Assembly (NCBI RefSeq): GCF_900086655.1
Contig: NZ_LT575476.1
Location: 5,125,304-5,189,303, forward strand
DNA length: 64,000 nt
Source: Paenibacillus tuaregi
Lineage (GTDB): Bacteria > Bacillota > Bacilli > Paenibacillales > Paenibacillaceae
Direction of reading: 5' to 3'
Under the pieces are notes generated by a model. It was not told where the DNA came from. It worked only from the letters and a program-made list of their open reading frames with translations, and searched no databases. The number at the start of each line of letters is the position of its first letter. Within the stretch, counting starts at the first letter, position 1. Position numbers and translations under genes: made by a program. Shown in pieces: positions 60,834 to 64,000 of the stretch.

Positions 60834-61895
60834 TTAAGATTCCCCGCTCAGAAGATGCTCGCTCAGAAGATGCTCGCTCAGCTCCTCCATATTTCTGCTC
60901 TCCATCCCATACCGGGAGTTCAGCATCTTATAGTGGTCGATGATCCGGGCAAGCAGCCTGAGATTACGATTGTAAGGATCAACGAGATTATAAGGATGGC
61001 ACCATAGATGGTAGATCTGCCGGTGTTTAGCCGCATAGGTCATTCCCGTAAGAATCCGCCTCAGCCGCATCGGCTCAAGCAGAGCCAGCTTCCTCGAATA
61101 CGAACGCAGGAAATGGCTTGCAGGCACATTAAGAGGCACCTCGCGGCCCAGCTCTTCCGGAGCGTAAGTATGAAATCCCGATAAATTGAAATAAGTGTCC
61201 ATCAAGCGGAGCACCCGTTTGGGAAAAGGATCATGCGTACTGTAGCCTTCCTTGTACAGGGCATGCGGCGGGTTTCCCCGGTAGGCATAGATCCCTTCCT
61301 CTGGCAGCAGCGGCAGATACTCCGGGTTAACCTGATTGCGTGGAAACACGATGCTTCCCACCCGGATGTCCTGAAGTTCTGCCGCCCGGACCGCCGCTTT
61401 CAGATCAGCCCGAAATGCCTCCAGGTCTTGTCCCTCTTCCCGGCAGTAGTAATGGGAGAAAGTATGTGTGGAGATTCGCTGATAACGGGTATTATGAATT
61501 CTGCGGATCAATGATAGGCCATAGTGGTCAGGGTCCTCCTGCTCATCTTCGCCCAGCCCTGCCCCAGCGATATGGGGATAGGGGGATAGCTGCTTGTCAA
61601 TGTAGGCAGGAAGCGGAGATGGCAGCTGCTGCTTCATCTGCTCCTTATTCTCGGAGAATAGGAGCCCTACGGTCGCCCAGGTGGCATGAATGCCCTCCTG
61701 CTCGAACATTTCGAGCACTACCGGGATAATTTCCCGCTCCCGGGCAAAATGCTTCCGGTAATGGCTAACCGGACTCACATCCCGCAGACCCCAATACAAC
61801 TCGAAGTCCAACGACATAACGAATAGGCCGTGATTAAGCGTATGTATCAATGCATGAACCAACCCGCTCCCTTGTCCTTTTTCACTACAGCTCAC
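60834..61895 (-). CDS. Polysaccharide deacetylase family protein
   Basis: A 353-residue NodB-type protein with no clear signal peptide. VMSLDFELYWG near residue 26 has the metal-coordinating Asp; THTFSHYYC near 143 supplies His residues; HLWCHPYNLVD near 295 holds the late His. It may process the polymer or its lipid-linked precursor. The C-terminus ends in a direct repeat SEHLLSEHLLSGES, coded by tandem 15-bp units (60846-60885). The start GTG at 61895 lacks a strong ribosome site. Confidence 0.8.
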   Translation of the reverse strand: MSCSEKGQGSGLVHALIHTLNHGLFVMSLDFELYWGLRDVSPVSHYRKHFAREREIIPVVLEMFEQEGIHATWATVGLLFSENKEQMKQQLPSPLPAYIDKQLSPYPHIAGAGLGEDEQEDPDHYGLSLIRRIHNTRYQRISTHTFSHYYCREEGQDLEAFRADLKAAVRAAELQDIRVGSIVFPRNQVNPEYLPLLPEEGIYAYRGNPPHALYKEGYSTHDPFPKRVLRLMDTYFNLSGFHTYAPEELGREVPLNVPASHFLRSYSRKLALLEPMRLRRILTGMTYAAKHRQIYHLWCHPYNLVDPYNRNLRLLARIIDHYKMLNSRYGMESRNMEELSEHLLSEHLLSGES

Positions 61896-61969
61896 ATAGG
61901 CAGATCAGAACAGGCCCCCTAGGTATTGTCAGGTCCTCATCATGGCTGCCGTGTAGTTCATAGATATAC

Positions 61970-62018
61970 AAAAAAAGCGGTCTTTATGCCAACAAAATGC
62001 AATCGGCATAAAGACCGC
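61970..62018 (-). terminator. Terminator of beta-helix gene
   Basis: GCGGTCTTTATGCC and GGCATAAAGACCGC form a perfect 14-bp stem, followed on the minus strand by seven T residues. Confidence 0.92.
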
Positions 62019-62038
62019 GGTTAGACGCGCATATATGA

Positions 62039-63415
62039 TCAAGTCCGGATCGTTACGTTGTGGTTCGTGGGGGCAAGCTGGATTTTAAACGAAGAGGCGG
62101 TTATGGAGTTCCCTCCAAGTGCCAGATTCTCCTGGGTGTAGCCATTAAGATAGGTGGACAGATCAATTCCCCCACCGTTTTTCATAATGATGACATTGTC
62201 CTTGATCACTCCAAAGTCGGCGTTCTGCCAGGTCCAGATAGCTCTCTCCCCGTTCTCGATCCTGTTGTTCTTGATTGTGAAATTATAAATATTTCCAAGC
62301 CGGATGGCGGTTGTCCCCTTAATTGTGCTTTTGCTGCCCATAATGATCCTGTTATTTGAAATCACCGTGTTCTCCACCGTCTCGAAAGCGCTCACCTCAA
62401 TGGCCGCATAGAAGCTGCCCACTCCATCAATAAGGTTGTCATAAATAATATTGTGGCTGCCGTACACGCTGATGGCGGAGAACATATCCGGGGCCAGCTT
62501 GCCCTTGTTCGTACCCTGGTAATAGTTGTTGTTAAGATAGGAATTCACAATGTGATTCCCGCTCACCTTAACGCCCTGGGCGTAGATTTTCATCCCGCGC
62601 TTTGCACAATACTCCAGCAGATTTCCCGCAATCAGACTGCCGGTGTTCTGCCCGTTATTCTGATCCATAGCCGGGTCCTCATAATAAATCCCATCCCCGT
62701 CATCCGCCGGGCCCACATGGTGAATGTGCGAGTTCGTGATCTTCACCTGCTTCGCCACAATCTCATCCGATCCCCAAGTGGTAGTGATGTAGATCCCTCT
62801 GGCAATCATGCTTCCGCCAATGTTGTTGATGGCATATATATTTTTCACTTCGCAATCGTTCACTGTAATCCCACTCGTATTGCCGTAGATGACTATGCCT
62901 GCCGCGATTTCTGAATAGCCGTCATCCGATGGATTGGTACTCTGGGTCGCATTCGAGACCGTCACTCCATTCACGTTCACGTTCTGGGTCCCGCCGCCGA
63001 TCACAAAGACACGGTTCACCTTATTGTTGCCGTCCATGCTTAGGTTGCTGATCTCCACTTCGCTGCCCGTTACGCGGAGGAGCTCCCAGGCAAATTTCTT
63101 GCCCGAAGCCTTAAGCACCGAATCCGCACCCTGACCAACAAGCTTGGTTCTACCGCCGACGATCAGCGTTTTGGCCGGATCAATCAGGTACGTGCCTTTG
63201 GGGAAAAACACGCTTGCCCCCTTGCCCGCGGCCTGGTTCAAGGCCTTCTGGATATACGGCGTATCATCATTCCGTCCATTCCCCTTGGCCCCAATCTGCC
63301 TTACATTGATGACACTGTCTGTACCAAACTGGCTGATCATGGCCTGCTGAACATTGCTTCCCGAGTTCGCCATAGCCAGAATGGCCACGACCATCTGCTT
63401 GAAGAACTTCTTCAC
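62039..63415 (-). CDS. Right-handed beta-helix (GH28/pectate-lyase-like) protein
   Basis: A 458-residue protein. The domain opener VNVRQIGAKGNGRNDDTPYIQKAL near residue 36 is typical of the pectate-lyase_3 fold, followed by many parallel-beta-helix turns (NSHIHHVG, NNRIIMG, NNRIENG). It could cleave the polysaccharide made here. The N-terminal segment (residues 1-25) is only weakly hydrophobic, so export is unclear. Catalytic residues cannot be assigned by eye. First gene of the polysaccharide cluster on this strand in the window. Confidence 0.82.
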   Translation of the reverse strand: MKKFFKQMVVAILAMANSGSNVQQAMISQFGTDSVINVRQIGAKGNGRNDDTPYIQKALNQAAGKGASVFFPKGTYLIDPAKTLIVGGRTKLVGQGADSVLKASGKKFAWELLRVTGSEVEISNLSMDGNNKVNRVFVIGGGTQNVNVNGVTVSNATQSTNPSDDGYSEIAAGIVIYGNTSGITVNDCEVKNIYAINNIGGSMIARGIYITTTWGSDEIVAKQVKITNSHIHHVGPADDGDGIYYEDPAMDQNNGQNTGSLIAGNLLEYCAKRGMKIYAQGVKVSGNHIVNSYLNNNYYQGTNKGKLAPDMFSAISVYGSHNIIYDNLIDGVGSFYAAIEVSAFETVENTVISNNRIIMGSKSTIKGTTAIRLGNIYNFTIKNNRIENGERAIWTWQNADFGVIKDNVIIMKNGGGIDLSTYLNGYTQENLALGGNSITASSFKIQLAPTNHNVTIRT

Positions 63416-63606
63416 CTTTCATCCCTCCATGACCGTTATATAGGCACATAAGCATCTGGCTCAAATAACCTGCTTCTCCTGTCAGATTGTCTATATCCAA
63501 ATTCTAACATCCGTCGAAACGTATAAAAATCAGTATTGGCCTATTTTACGCTCCTTAAGCAGCCCTTCCGCTTCATCGTCATAAACCTGCGGATGCGGAA
63601 ATATAC

Positions 63607-64000
63607 ATGCTGTATGGGAGACAAGCATGCCTAATCTTGGAAGATGGGAGTGTATGGACCAACATGTATGATGCTAATCTGCTGGAGCGTTGGGCGGAGT
63701 TCAACCGGCAAAAATGGGGCTGCCATGCGGTGATGCGCAGGTTCCAAGCGCCCCAATCGGACAACAGCTGCGAGAGCCTGTTCTTCTTCAATCGGCGCGG
63801 GAAGCTGTATCTTCCGCCCCTGAATTCGTATCACCCCACCCTGTTCCACCCTACGTCAACAACCAAGCCCCACCGGATTAGCACCCAGTGGCACGAGGCC
63901 GCCGAGCTGATGATTCAGGAGATGAGCGGAGTAGCCGGAACAGCTGGCTTCTGCCTGCCGCCGGAGTTCACCGATGTCCGCCCGTTTATCTGGCACGGCT
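63607..64000 (+). CDS. FemAB/GNAT-like acyltransferase, partial (right edge)
   Basis: The plus-strand frame from ATG 63607 (MLYGRQACLILEDGSVWTNM) is open to the window end. PPEFTDVRPFIWHG at the end resembles the conserved LPPxxxDxRPFxWxG of FemAB-related GNAT proteins. Residue matches seem to continue upstream of the ATG (AEIYMLYG), and the ribosome site is poor, so the start may be wrong or the gene 5'-damaged. It diverges from the polysaccharide cluster and may modify its product or the cell wall (inference). Confidence 0.6.
   Translation, partial: MLYGRQACLILEDGSVWTNMYDANLLERWAEFNRQKWGCHAVMRRFQAPQSDNSCESLFFFNRRGKLYLPPLNSYHPTLFHPTSTTKPHRISTQWHEAAELMIQEMSGVAGTAGFCLPPEFTDVRPFIWHG

Overview
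The window looks like chromosomal DNA of a low-to-moderate-GC, spore-former-type Firmicute, most likely Paenibacillus. Grounds are strong AGGAGG-type ribosome binding sites, a YesM/YesN sugar two-component system beside a CUT1 ABC transporter, a yjlC-ndh pair, a YjlB-like cupin, DUF378 and DUF2294 proteins, and GEMM-I cyclic-di-GMP riboswitches. No rRNA, tRNA, CRISPR array, prophage or transposase gene was found.

Layout. 1-5.7 kb: response regulator (cut by the window edge) and YesM-type kinase, divergent from a carbohydrate ABC importer (two permeases and a binding lipoprotein). 5.8-10.1 kb: a c-di-GMP-I riboswitch with terminator, then a chemoreceptor, an SDR oxidoreductase and an SSS-family symporter in tight series. 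10.6-17 kb: Gfo/Idh/MocA oxidoreductase, a small protein, an internally deleted MFS transporter, a membrane PAS-GGDEF-EAL protein and a GNAT protein. 17.4-25 kb: GH94 phosphorylase, GH3 beta-glucosidase, a decayed esterase gene and a LacI regulator with palindromic operators, probably a beta-1,2-gluco-oligosaccharide locus. 25.5-43.3 kb: mixed housekeeping and accessory genes, including a GT39-like membrane enzyme, cold-shock protein with a long structured leader, an IF3 paralogue, a TetM-like GTPase, NDH-2 with its DUF1641 partner, and a second c-di-GMP-I riboswitch ahead of a divergent KAS III-like gene and a STAS-like gene. 43.6-63.4 kb: a large minus-strand exopolysaccharide cluster.

The exopolysaccharide cluster contains four enzymes matching the WbpA, WlbA/WbpB, WbpE and WbpD/WlbB steps, predicting UDP-2,3-diacetamido-2,3-dideoxy-glucuronic acid. 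It also has three glycosyltransferases, an initiating phosphoglycosyltransferase, a Wzy-like polymerase, a Wzx-like flippase, a Wzz-like protein, an LCP ligase, two polysaccharide-deacetylase-fold proteins and a beta-helix protein. No BY-kinase or phosphatase is visible.

Two points stand out. First, two c-di-GMP riboswitches and one GGDEF-EAL protein lie within 30 kb; one riboswitch governs a KAS III-like enzyme that keeps its cysteine but has lost the His and Asn of the FabH triad. Second, about nine copies of a roughly 130-200 bp intergenic element with 14-bp terminal inverted repeats are present in two related subfamilies, with hairpins maintained by paired changes and one subfamily inserted inside the other. 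No transposase is linked to them.
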